NCBI GenBank assembly: GCA_037176725.1
Contig: JAZBRS010000074.1
Coordinates: 62,624,001 to 62,688,000, forward strand
From: Posidonia oceanica
Lineage: Eukaryota > Streptophyta > Magnoliopsida > Alismatales > Posidoniaceae
DNA: 64,000 nt
Direction of reading: 5' to 3'
Below, in pieces: positions 24,075 through 34,192 of this stretch (positions within the stretch are counted from its first letter, which is position 1; every line of letters starts with the position of its first letter). Below the pieces are notes generated by a model. That model did no database searches, was not told the origin of the DNA, and saw only the letters and a list, made by a program, of their open reading frames with translations. The translations under genes were made by a program, and so were the position numbers.

Positions 24075-24167
24075 GAGTGGAAGCCAAGGGCTATGTTTTT
24101 GAAACTCCGATTGCATTGGCTATTGGTGCAAAGTTTATTCCACAGAGAAAACCAAAAAATTTGCCAG
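24075..24167 (+). pseudogene. Relic exon of adenine phosphoribosyltransferase
   Basis: Between a TTATTAG acceptor and a GTATTT donor, 93 bp read GVEAKGYVFETPIALAIGAK followed by FIPQRKPKNLPG. This matches the plant APRT segment GIEARGFIFGPPIALAIGAKFVPxRKPKKLPG. APRT makes AMP from adenine and PRPP in purine salvage, and this segment belongs to its nucleotide-binding fold. The exon is open and its splice sites look intact, but I see no other APRT exon in the window: the next 290 bp are non-coding and then a truncated LTR begins. It is therefore either a captured exon, a dead gene fragment or part of a gene broken by insertions. The family call is firm; the status is inferred. Confidence 0.8.
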
Positions 24168-24455
24168 GTATTTACTTTTGTGTTAGTAGTCTATATCTTA
24201 GTGTTCACCTGAAATAGTAGCTTGGGTTCTTCATACTTGATGGTAACTCGGGTTCAACTAAAATGGTAATTTTCTTCCAAAGGAAAGGAAGTATATGAAC
24301 TCTCTCTCTGCATGACTAATGATGGAAAGAGACAAAGTGGTGGTATTTGACTTTCTTCTGTACAAAGTCAGATGACATATTCAATTATTCCAAAATTCTT
24401 TCCAAAAAAAACTCCATATGGCACTTCAAACATTAAATAATAGATTGAACATATG

Positions 24456-27262
24456 TGTAGTAATCCCGGTGTTCAGATTGTCCATGCACACTGCCAAAGC
24501 TCGCGTGCACCAATCAGAATCAGGCTCACTATTAGCGGCTATGTCCGAGAAGGAAGACTTAACTCGAAAACATTAAAAAAAGGGAAAGGGGAAGAAAAGA
24601 AGAAGATAAGACAAAATCGGAGTCGCCACCAAGTCTATTAGATCGGGAGACAAGGAAAACCAGGGAAATGCATGAATAATCACGCAAGACCAAGCAAAAG
24701 ATGCAATGCAAGGCAATGCAAAAGAGATGAGATGCAAATGAATGCAAATGATGTGACTCGTGCCAAGGATAAGGGCAATATGGTCATTGCGGGCCAAGAG
24801 AGAGGGCAAGGACTCCTGTTACGTGCGGGGAAGGTGTTAGGCACCCCCGACACGCCCGAGAATCGGTCTTTCTAGGCTTACGCTCGCATACGCAGGGAAA
24901 TGCAGACTTTAAGTGCCTAAGTGCCAATGGATGCCTATCTAAATGCTCAAAGGTGTGCTCTAAGTGAGGGAATGCAATGCAAGAAAGTAAACGTGCAGTC
25001 TAAACGCTCAGCAACGCTGTCTGTGTTCCGAACCGGGTGAAACCTGGCTCGTGAGAACTCCAGGCAATAAGCATCACTGCCCTATATGCAAATGCAGGCG
25101 ATAAAACAAAACGTCGGTGGAAACAGGCAATGCGAGCGACATGCAAAGGAAAACGGCATAAGACACGCAAAACAATGCGAGAAGCAAAGCGGGCACGCAA
25201 GACGGTGCCAAAAACAAAACAGCAAGCAAAACGGCGCAAGAGACAGAGCGGGCACGCGAAACGGTGCCAAAAGCAAAGCGGGCACGCGAAACGATGCCAA
25301 AGACAGAGCGGGCACACGAAACGGTGCCAAAGACGGAGCGGGCACGCGAAACGGTGCCAAGAGCAGGGCGGGCACGCAAAACGGTGCCAAAAGCAAAGCG
25401 GGCACGCAAAATGGTGCCAAAAGCAAAGCGGAATAAAACATCGACAAAGCCATGCAGATGCAAATGCAAAGAGAGGACAAGAAAAGCGAAAAGGAGAAGC
25501 AAACAGTGTGTGTATGAGAACAGACACTGTTTAAGGGCCACGCAGAGTAGGTGTGAAGACCTACAATGGGGAAGATAAGCAAGTGGAAGGATCACCACCA
25601 TTCTGTAACTGTTTCCCACTAAACCGTCCTACGATATTTCTCGCACGCTGCCCAAAGCTCGCAGTGCGATCAGATCGTGGGAAAGGGGGAAGAAAGTTGC
25701 AATTAGTGGTGAATCCGGGGGAAACACAACGCAAAGCACTTGGGAATACGCGAAAAAGGGGAGTAGAGCTGATAGACAAGAAGAGGAAGTCCTATTCTAC
25801 ATATTCGAGGAAACAGAAAGCGAAAACGATGCATGCGATGCAAATGGTGTGCAAATAAATGCTGTGCAGGGGTTCAGGAGGACTTACCTGGGAAATCTGA
25901 AGCCTGATCTGAGATCTGTTTGGTCCATACTGAAGAGCGGGGTCGTCCAGGTAGCTTGGTTGAGAAGATCCAACGGCCGAATCGGAAGATATCCCAGCTT
26001 CAAGGTAGAGGGGCCAGAACAGGAGAGAAGAATGGATCTAAGTGTAAAGGAGGTCCTAGGGGTGTACAAAACAGGTCCTCCCCTGTGAATGGGAGCTAAG
26101 AGTGTTTAAGTGTGTGCAAGGAATGCAAAAATGCAAGAATGCATGAGTGCGATGCATGCAAAACGCAAGAAAAGACCTAAGGATGATTTTTCAGAAAATT
26201 GGGGACTTAAATGCAATTTTTGAAAGAATGGGGGTCTAAATGCAAAGAATTTGAAAAGTTCGGGGCTTTTTATGCAGGGTTTTTGGAAATTGAGGGGTCT
26301 AAGTGTGATTTTGCAAGATGCAGGGCTCAAAATGCAACCTAATAAGGTAAACATGCATTGGAATAAGCTTTGCAATCATATGGAGGATCTATATGCAATT
26401 TTAAAACATATGGGGGTTGAAATACAATTTTGTAAGAAAAATGCAAGCTAAACGCATGCTTTGCATGATGCAGAGGACCTATGTGCAAAATCAGGAACCA
26501 AGAGCTAAGCATGCAGTGCAGTAAATGAAGGATGCAAACAGAATGCTTGAAAACAGATCAGGGGACCATGATGCAAATAATGCAAAGATCAGAACTTAAC
26601 AGCAATTTAATAAGGTAACAGCAAGCATTTAAGTGGCATTTAACAACTGAAGGACCTAATTGCAAAAATAAAAACATATTGGGGCAAACAGTAAAGCATA
26701 GCAAGTTATGTTGAACTAAGAACGGACTGATATGCAAATATAGCAACTTACTGGACTAGATCTAAAGAAATAAAATTAAACCACAACAGCAGAGGACCAT
26801 CATGTAATAGCAGAAACATGCAGGGCTTAATTTAAAAGACAACTAAAGAAAATGAATAGCATGTGGATGACAGTGTAAATAGGCAAGAATGTAGACTTTA
26901 ATTGCAATTCAATATGATTCTAAATCAGAATAAAATGATTCATAAACTGATTTGGACCTAGATGCAATATTAGAAAGTTATAATGACAGCAATGCAATGC
27001 AAGTAAATGAACTAAGTTAAAAAAAAATAAAAGAACAGTGGGTAGATGGTTGCTTACAGGGGGTTGCCGAGGCTCGTCGGCGGTTGCTCTGGACCGGCGG
27101 AGGAGGCTTCGGCACGGCACGGGAAGGCTGCGGGGGAGACCGACGAGTCGTGCGGAGGCGGGGGAGGTCCGGTGAAGCGTCGGCGGCGGCGGAAGCTCGC
27201 GGGAGTGCTGCCGCTGCTGGAACGCCGGCGACCGGCGCTGGAGAAGATGGAGAGTTCGGCGA
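24456..27262 (-). repeat. 3' portion of a truncated giant LTR
   Basis: On the minus strand it ends GGGATTACTACA at 24456, the family's LTR end. It runs through the same blocks as the solo LTR: a TCxCCACC segment, a 30-bp minisatellite (25150-25440), a conserved splice-donor-like motif (about 25885), ATTGCATTT repeats (26200-27000) and a GC-rich block (27050-27255). It breaks off near 27262 without the 5' half. No gag or pol is attached. Confidence 0.78.
25150..25440 (-). repeat. 30-bp minisatellite in the truncated LTR
   Basis: About nine copies of a ~30-bp unit (GCGGGCACGCGAAACGGTGC plus CAAAAGCAAA and variants). It is the counterpart of the array at 16560-17170 but more uniform. It keeps all frames open, so the ORFs covering it are not genes. 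Confidence 0.85.
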
Positions 27263-27696
27263 GCTACATACATAATATTAGAGCAACTTACACTAGAGAC
27301 TTCACAAGCAAGGACGAGGCTAAGTAGCAAATAGATGTTGCCACTTATCTCATAGACAAGCTAGCTCTGAGGACAGGCAACGAAAAGGTTCTCTCCCTAA
27401 GAATGTTGTTTTGTAGTATGTATTTGTCTTCCTAAGAATGATTGGTTCCAAATGTTTTGCTGCACATCAAGAAGAAAAGAAGTAAATGAGAGAATAGTCT
27501 TGAGAAGAAGCAATTGGGTTGGTTTTATGTCTTTCACACATTTGAGTTGTTTTCTTCTTCTTGTATATACACTATGCACATGATCTCAGCTCATTTTGAT
27601 ATGGATCCTAACTGTAAAAAGAGAACTTTGATATATCTTTGTAACTTTTAATAACATAAAGGAAATATCTTTTCACTCTTTTCCCTTTGATTGCAG

Positions 27697-27819
27697 GCTG
27701 AGAAACTTTATACAAAAAAGTTGCCCTTTCGCTTCACATCAAAGGAAGTTTTTGAACAGAGTATTAGAATGCCTATTGGACCAGACATCAATCCAACAAC
27801 AGTTGAGGCGCTTAATTGA
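27697..27819 (+). pseudogene. Relic exon of UTP14 (small-subunit processome)
   Basis: After a good branch/pyrimidine tract and TTGCAG acceptor, the sequence reads AEKLYTKKLPFRF, TSKEVFEQSIRMPIGP and DINPTTVEALN, then TGA. This matches the conserved UTP14 segment (FTSKEVFEQSxRMPIGPxxNPxxxxxALNRP). UTP14 is a nucleolar U3 snoRNP component needed for 18S rRNA processing. The TGA at 27817-27819 falls where the family has Arg after ALN, so a CGA-to-TGA transition explains the stop. No other UTP14 exon is recognised nearby. The family call is by memory of the motif; a captured or decayed fragment is the best reading. Confidence 0.75.
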
Positions 27820-30800
27820 CCAACGATTAGTGTTCTTATGCTTCATGTGGTGTTTTCTTATTTTTATTCTTCTATTAAATTCGTGACTTTAGGAACAACT
27901 AAAATGATTGTCAAATAAAGTGGAGGCACACATAAATCACCAGCATTCTAAATATTAATGTTATTCTATTATTAAGCATCCACAATTTGAAAATAAAAGT
28001 TATCCTATTATCAAGCAGCACTTTTATCACCTCATGATTGTGAAGAAGTCTTCTTCATTGCCCTTTTTTAATGGAAATTTCAAAACTGAAGAAGTAGATC
28101 ATATATATTCTTGCAATCTTCTTATTCTATATTAGAATTAAACTTGGGTTATCAAGAAGTAGGATATTTGTAAGATTATTACCCCCATGGTGGTCTTGTG
28201 TTCATTTTATTGGCTTCTTGTGCTCAAGTTCCACTTGTCATCACTCATCAATTTCTTTATTAGGTTACTAAGTTCCCAACCAAGTAGTAAAATGTCCTAA
28301 TGTGATTTTCTTTCAAGTACTGAACTGTGTGAATTAATTGCAGTCTTGGTGTTTGTTCTCCTCCATTAATCCCGTCTCCTCCCCTTCTCCTCGCTTTCGC
28401 TAAGAAACCCATCTCAACCCCGAGAATATGAACTAGCCTTCTCCAGTCTACTTAGGAAATGCCGTCGATGAACTAGCAAAATGAAGCTTATCAGAGAACA
28501 AAGGCTAAGAAACCCATCTCAACCCTGAGAAGTCCAATGTTCATCTTCAGAAGAGGGTTCTCATCCTCTTTCTTTATTTTTATCTGAAGGTATGTGGTAC
28601 ACCATATTTCTCCAATGTTTTTTGAGGAATTTCTAAGCAATTGATATATGTATATGCATGTAGCTTGCCAACTTGGCTTGCCTGATGATAAAATATTCTT
28701 TAAGTTTTGTTTGGCATTGGTTGCTGCTACTACATGGATGGTGTTCGATGAAATGCTATGCTCCATGTAAAGAAAGTTTGGTTGTTTATGTATTTACTTC
28801 CCTTAAACTTGTTTGCTTCAAGTCAAATGATGCATGTTTTAACGGTGTCTAGCAACATTAACTTCCTTTCTACCTATGTCTTTTGCATCCTCTCAAGCAA
28901 GGCCCCAAGAAGTAAAAATGTTTTATTTTTAGCATCCTTGGAGGATTATGGCCAATTTTTAATTGAAGACTTACTCAGGCCATCCAAAAGTATTAGTGAA
29001 GCAGTAGGATCATAAGGCAAGTTGTTTTATGGAAATTCTTTTTACCTATTTGATTAATTTTTATCTATTAATATATTACCTATTGGAATTAACCATTAAT
29101 CTCTTTCCATTTCGTAAGCTAGGATTTGAAGGATTTCTGATTTCGAGTTCATCATGGAAAATCAGTGTGTTTTTTAGGTTTGTTTGTCTTCGAGGAAATT
29201 AAATCTAGACTAGATCATGGCTCTAAAGTCAAGTGGTTTAGCTTAAGGTGTGCCATGAAACTATTTAGTTTTTTTTTCCTTCAATGCATCAAATACAAGT
29301 CCTACCTTTTCCCTTTATATGATCTATTTATTTATATTATTTTTTAGCATTGAGACAGTACCTGAGAAAGTATCAAAGAGTTTCTTGATGAGAGTATGTT
29401 TCCACTAATAGCATAAATTAGCTCAATGCAAGTGCTACCATTAGAATTTTAAGAGAAATTAAGTTTAAACTTTTAGTTTCTACGAAATTATGTATCTTAC
29501 AATGTGCAAATGACACACGATCATTTTAAAGTTGTTTGTTCTTACAGATCAAAGAAAGGCAAGACTAAGGGTGTTGTTTCATGTATATGCAAACTTATCG
29601 GGTTGTAATACTAAAGAATTCTAATAAATTTGGATGCTCAAAAATTACCCATATGTGCAAAAGGTGATGTCTTTTTTGAAAATAAATTCGAATAATTTTT
29701 TGCTGTTTAGTAAATCATGGAAGGAAGATAGGTGCACTTTATGGATATGTATTACATACTTAATTTCACATATTATTTTTATTGCCATCTATTAAAAATT
29801 TGAACTTTTAGAGTTTAATTGAGAATTTGAGATGCCCTACCTAACTTTAGTAGTCTAGATTGTCGTGAGAAAAGTATAAATATGAACCAATTGATGGATT
29901 TTCTCTGGACATTTCTGATGTCACATACTTAAATTGTTTCATTAGTATTTTTAGTTATTTTTGATCCATTGATTGGAAATTATTATTAATGCAAAATTAC
30001 TTCTATGGTTGATTGATGTAGGTGATCTGCTTGGTGTGTTGCAAGGAAACATTGTTTTTCTTGATTATATTTCTCAGTTTGACCAAGGTTAGTGACCCTC
30101 GTATTAGGAAATTTGATATATTGACCCATTTGTTTTTCAATAATATATAGTCAGAGAAATAACCTGACATGTCTAACAAAGTAAATATTTCTTCACCTTA
30201 CCGAGTGATTAGATAAAATTTATAGATATATTACGTTCAACCTACATACTTTGAAAATGTGAGTCTAAAGATAAAATTTATATGATTAAAGATTTTTTTG
30301 TAGACGTAACATTAAAGAGTTAACAATATTATTTAAGTTGATTATTATTAAAGTTGATTGTTGTATCTTATAAATTGTATATTTGTGGTGCATCTCCAAC
30401 CATGCAGATACATGATCTAGAAGTTGATTGAATATTCAAGATTTTCTCACTTAATATTTGGTCCCTTGGATTTTCCCTTTAACTACCCAAACATTAAAAA
30501 AAAAACCCAATTTCTCTTCTCCATTTCCCTTCTCCCTTCCACTTTTTACATCCCTACCATGATCCAACCTAAACACCAGCCAACTTTTGCTATGTTCTGT
30601 TTTCCAGTCTCACTTGGAAACATTTCCTCTCTTGGTCATCCAAGCTTCGGCCCTTGCTTTAAGAGGTCCGCCAACCAGAACCAATGCTCAACGAGAGTTG
30701 TGGCGAGGTTGGATATTGCTCAATGAGGAGAGGTGTAGAAGAGTTGAAGGTCTCGGCCAAAGTGGTGGATTCACAAAATAGATTAATCACCATCATTGAT

Positions 30801-32450
30801 TGTAGAGCTAGAATTTTGACAAACTCAAATCTAAGATGGTGGATAACAAGACAAGTGCAGATCATATGGTTGGACTCTTTATCTTTTAAGATGTGATCAA
30901 GCTTAGGAGGTGGTTGAGCTCTTGATTTTTTATGATCTGATCAATTATATGTAGGAAATTCATGTACTTCAACTTTGGCTAAATTTTCTCCACAATTTTC
31001 TTCACAATCTCAGGTGCCAGCAAACAAATATCCATTTTTCTAATTTTTTCACATCAATTAACATTAATTTAACATTGAACGAGGTATTCTATTTTGCAAT
31101 TTGTTTGTTCCTTAATTTCACACCAAAAAAAAATTGTATTTTAGTCATATTTGTACGAGTAAGCTTTGCCTGCATCCTCGGGTTATCAACTGCCGTAAGA
31201 AAAATTGTGGCTACAACAATCAAGTTATCGTTTACACTTTCGTCTTTTTCCTTTATTTAAAGTGGTAGTGTTGTTTGCATTCTCTTGTGTTTTTGCTTGG
31301 TTGCTAAGAGCTATTGTTTCTTCTCTGCAGCTGAGGTCGAAGAAGAAGATCAAGTAAGCTGCTCTTTTGACTGTATGACTTCAACACTGTCTTAGCAAAA
31401 CTATGTGTAAGTTATTATGTTTTTTTATATAAATAATTATACATTATTATTAGAAAAGTCTCATCTTATAACATCTGAGTATTTAATATATATCATGTAA
31501 ACGTTTACAAAAAAAACTATATATCATGTAGACTCTTATGTAACACCTGAGTATTTATTCTTCCACCGCGTATGACCTAGTTGTCAACTTCGACCGAGGA
31601 AAAAGTTTCCACGGTAATAAACAAACCATGTTTGCCTAAAAGGTGCCGACCTTCCAAAAAAACCCGTGATTCACAGCAAATGTGCATGCAGGCGGGGCCC
31701 ACTTGTATGTGAAAGGGTTGGCCCAGTCCGCATGAATATTAATAATGTTTCTATTTCACAATCATCGAATTTAAGATTTCATGTGCATCTCAAGGGCGTA
31801 CTGTAGCTTTTTGGAAGTTGAAAATATTTTTAAAGTAAAATAAAGGATTAGGGGACGCCAACAACCTTAATTGATGACATGACTTTTAAGTGAATGATTT
31901 ACCGCAAATTCCTACAAAATTAAATGATGAGATCTCGGACAAATAACAAAGAAAACGAAAGCGAAGAAGTTACAAGATTCTCTACCCTCATTGGTCATTG
32001 GCTTACAAAGATGCAAGGTAGTTTTTAACCGATTACCTTATTCTGTATGTAACCTTTTTATGGGAACCCCATGATTTTTACGCGAGAAATGGTTAGAATG
32101 GTGTTTTTTTCTTCTGTTTGTTTTAGAAAATATATAAACACATGGTGTTCCATTAATTCATTTCGCAGTGATCGCGATGATCTTCATGAAAAATCTTATC
32201 CATAATAATAATGTGCCGAAGAAGCAACGACTTTCGTAGAAATGGAAACCGAACATTACAAATAATGAAAAAGTTTCGTGCTATATCTGTCTGAACTGAG
32301 ACTGTTGAAAAACGAGAAACTCGAGGGACTATAACTAAGTGAGAGTGAAACTGTCAGCTGTGGTGGTCGTCTCCAGCCCAACGAGAAGATATATTATTAT
32401 ATAAATAAAAAATCTGACACACACATACATCCTCACCACGCAGGAACAGA
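27820..32450 (+). other. AT-rich intergenic DNA with exon-like scraps
   Basis: No complete gene or LTR is visible. A duplicated phrase (CTAAGAAACCCATCTCAACCC) occurs at about 28400 and 28505. An exon-like piece with AG/GT borders lies at 30022-30087. A frame at about 28880-29010 reads LASLEDYGQFLIED. A short direct repeat with CTGAGTATTTA lies at 31480-31550. A tiny AG/GT-bordered segment lies at about 31331-31353. These may be remnants of other captured or decayed genes. The last kilobase forms the TPS1 upstream region. Confidence 0.5.
30022..30087 (+). pseudogene. Possible relic exon, gene unknown
   Basis: Sixty-six bases lie between TTGATGTAG and GTTAGTGA, both plausible splice sites. In one frame they read DLLGVLQGNIVFLDYISQFDQ without a stop. 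I do not recognise the protein. It lies in the same strand and region as the UTP14 relic, so it could be part of the same fragment, but that is a guess. Confidence 0.3.
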
Positions 32451-32453
32451 AGT

Positions 32454-32463
32454 CTATAAAAGG
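32454..32463 (+). promoter_or_regulatory. TATA box of the TPS1 gene
   Basis: CTATAAAAGG lies 130 bp upstream of the leader ATG and about 30 bp before a CT-rich start region, so transcription should begin near 32485. A weaker TATATTATTATATAAAT tract lies at 32388-32404. Confidence 0.7.
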
Positions 32464-32484
32464 GGGCGTCATTCGTCCTCCCTC

Positions 32485-32601
32485 TCGTCCCCAGTACACG
32501 CGCCACATCCTCTCCTTCCCCACTCGATACTGCGGAGGTCGGTGCTGCTGCTTCTTCTTCCTCCTTCCTCACTCCCACCCCCACCCCCCGCCATGGGAGA
32601 G
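32485..32601 (+). other. Non-coding leader exon of TPS1 (start approximate)
   Basis: A pyrimidine-rich leader (CCTCCCTCTCGTC, CTTCTTCTTCCTCC) ends at GGGAGAG before a GTTCGT donor. It is joined across a 1,143-bp intron to the exon starting at 33745, after a TGAGATGCAG acceptor. The 5' end is inferred from the TATA box. The leader holds a single ATG (32593), in a strong context (CCGCCATGG). Confidence 0.65.
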
Positions 32602-33762
32602 GTTCGTTGCGGACCTTTTTGTTCTTTCTCATCGTGTTCTTACCCTCATCTCTCTCTCCGTGTTGTTGTTGTTTCGGATCTGTACAATTTCTTCCCAGTC
32701 GGATTGTTTCCGTCTGTGATCTTGCTGGATTTTACATGTGTTTCCTCAAGTGATCATTTTTTTTCCTTCTTCTATTTCTTTGGCTCCTGTTGTTGTTTGC
32801 TGCCTTCTTTCTGGAATGCTTCTTGTTCCGATTGGACGTGGTTGAAATCATCATGGGATATTATTATTGTTGTTGTTGTTAATATTGGTTCCTAAGGAAG
32901 ACTGGATAAGGTTTGTATGATGATACCTGGTTGGTTTATCATAAATTCCTGGGCTTTCTGTGGTTTCAGGAAGTTATTTTCTTGACAAAGACATCCAACA
33001 TTTCCTCGCGTTGGAACCATGGCCATGTTCATTTCTTTTTTGGAGTGTAGTTCTCTGATCATTGGAATCCGGTTGGCTGTTTTTATCAGTTCTTACCACA
33101 TGCTGTTTTTACCATTAGTTGTAAGTATGCTGATGTTTCTGGGCTTCTGTGTGCTTAAATACGATGAGAGGGATACCAGGAACAGAGAAGCTCCAAAAGG
33201 GTTCGTGTCAACGTGCCCTGTTCTGGTAGGGAATCAGATACAACTTTCTTTTTGGGCATAAACGATTAGAATCGCTCCATTTTTCTGCCCTCCATCCTAA
33301 AACTTTCAACTTTGAGAAGCCTCCTGTGTCCAAATATCTTATTGTTTCTTGAGATCCATGAACTTGGAGATTTTTCGTTCACATAGTTTGTATCAACTGG
33401 TTTTTCTGGATCTCTTAGACCTCAATTGACATGTCGTTCTCCAGGCGATGATTTTCTCTTATTTCCTCTTAAACCATCTCATTTTTCTCCAACGAGTTCC
33501 TTCTATTTTGATAAGGTTTGAGGATATCTTCCTGGATCTAACATTTATTCAATGGGATTTAATAAAACTATTTAGAGAAGTCTTATGGCATCTGTTATGT
33601 GCAGTTCTTGTTATTTTCTCGTACTGAGATAACTCAGTATGTTGTGTTGAGTTGAAGTTCATACATCTCTTGTGATTTCCTCACTGTCTTAGACTTGCAC
33701 ATTTTGTTATGGTTGCCTTCACCTCTATCTCTCTTGAGATGCAGGAGAAACCACTTTTCTAA
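32593..33762 (+). CDS. Upstream ORF split by the leader intron (MGEEKPLF)
   Basis: ATG at 32593-32595 with a GCCATGG context reads MGE to the exon end at 32601. After splicing to 33745 it continues EKPLF and stops at TAA 33760-33762, giving eight residues. The main TPS1 ATG follows 51 bases later. With this context most scanning ribosomes should start here, so the uORF would be expected to lower TPS1 translation or make it conditional. If the leader intron were retained or another donor used, the uORF would change. The splice sites are predicted by eye, not shown by RNA. Confidence 0.5.
32602..33744 (+). other. Intron in the TPS1 5' leader
   Basis: 1,143 bp, T-rich, with a GTTCGT donor and a GATGCAG acceptor. 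No transposon is recognised in it. It separates the uORF start from its stop. Confidence 0.6.
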
Positions 33763-34192
33763 GAGGATTTAAAGCCTATAAAGTTGGTTCCTTCTGCACC
33801 CCAGGCAGACCACATGCCTGGAAACAAGTATAACACCCGCAATCCCACCTCAAGAGTGGAGAGGCTGTTGAGAGAAAGAGAGCTGAGGAAGTTTAACAGG
33901 GCCTTCTTTGTGAATGATGAGACTGGAGATTGCACAAGAGAGGCCAACCTTTTCGAGCAGAACCTCAACTTGAACGGTGATAGAGAAGGTTTATTTGATC
34001 GCAACAGAGAGTTGTTGGATGCAGCATCTGCTGCTAGAGCAATTACTGATGGATGTGAAGGGGAAGATGGTAGGCCAACGAAGCAGCGGTTATTGGTTGT
34101 GGCAAATAGGCTGCCAGTTTCTGCTGTTAGGAGAGGAGAGGATTCTTGGTCCCTTGAGATAAGTGCAGGTGGCCTTGTCAGTGCTCTTCTTG
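33745..34192 (+). CDS. TPS1: TPS1 first coding exon (leader end plus residues 1-126)
   Basis: The exon starts after TGAGATGCAG, carries the end of the uORF and 51 bases of leader, then ATG at 33814. The frame upstream of that ATG is closed by the TAA at 33760, so the start is fixed. It ends CTTG before GTAAGC, splitting Gly127. It encodes the N-terminal extension, which differs most from other plants between residues 30 and 88. Confidence 0.92.

Larger units (their letters stand above)
23656..24455 (+). other. Host-like island between two LTR fragments
   Basis: About 800 bp of AT-rich sequence that does not resemble the LTRs. It contains a TTC microsatellite and one relic exon of adenine phosphoribosyltransferase. 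I recognise nothing else in it. Confidence 0.6.

Noticed and set aside
25000..25619. Long overlapping frames on both strands near 25.0-25.6 kb
   Set aside because: Same minisatellite effect in the truncated LTR.
33784..33813. A TPS1 start ten codons upstream, at a TTG
   Set aside because: The family starts MPGNKYN at the ATG 33814, and plant nuclear genes rarely start at TTG; a TAA lies just upstream in the same frame.
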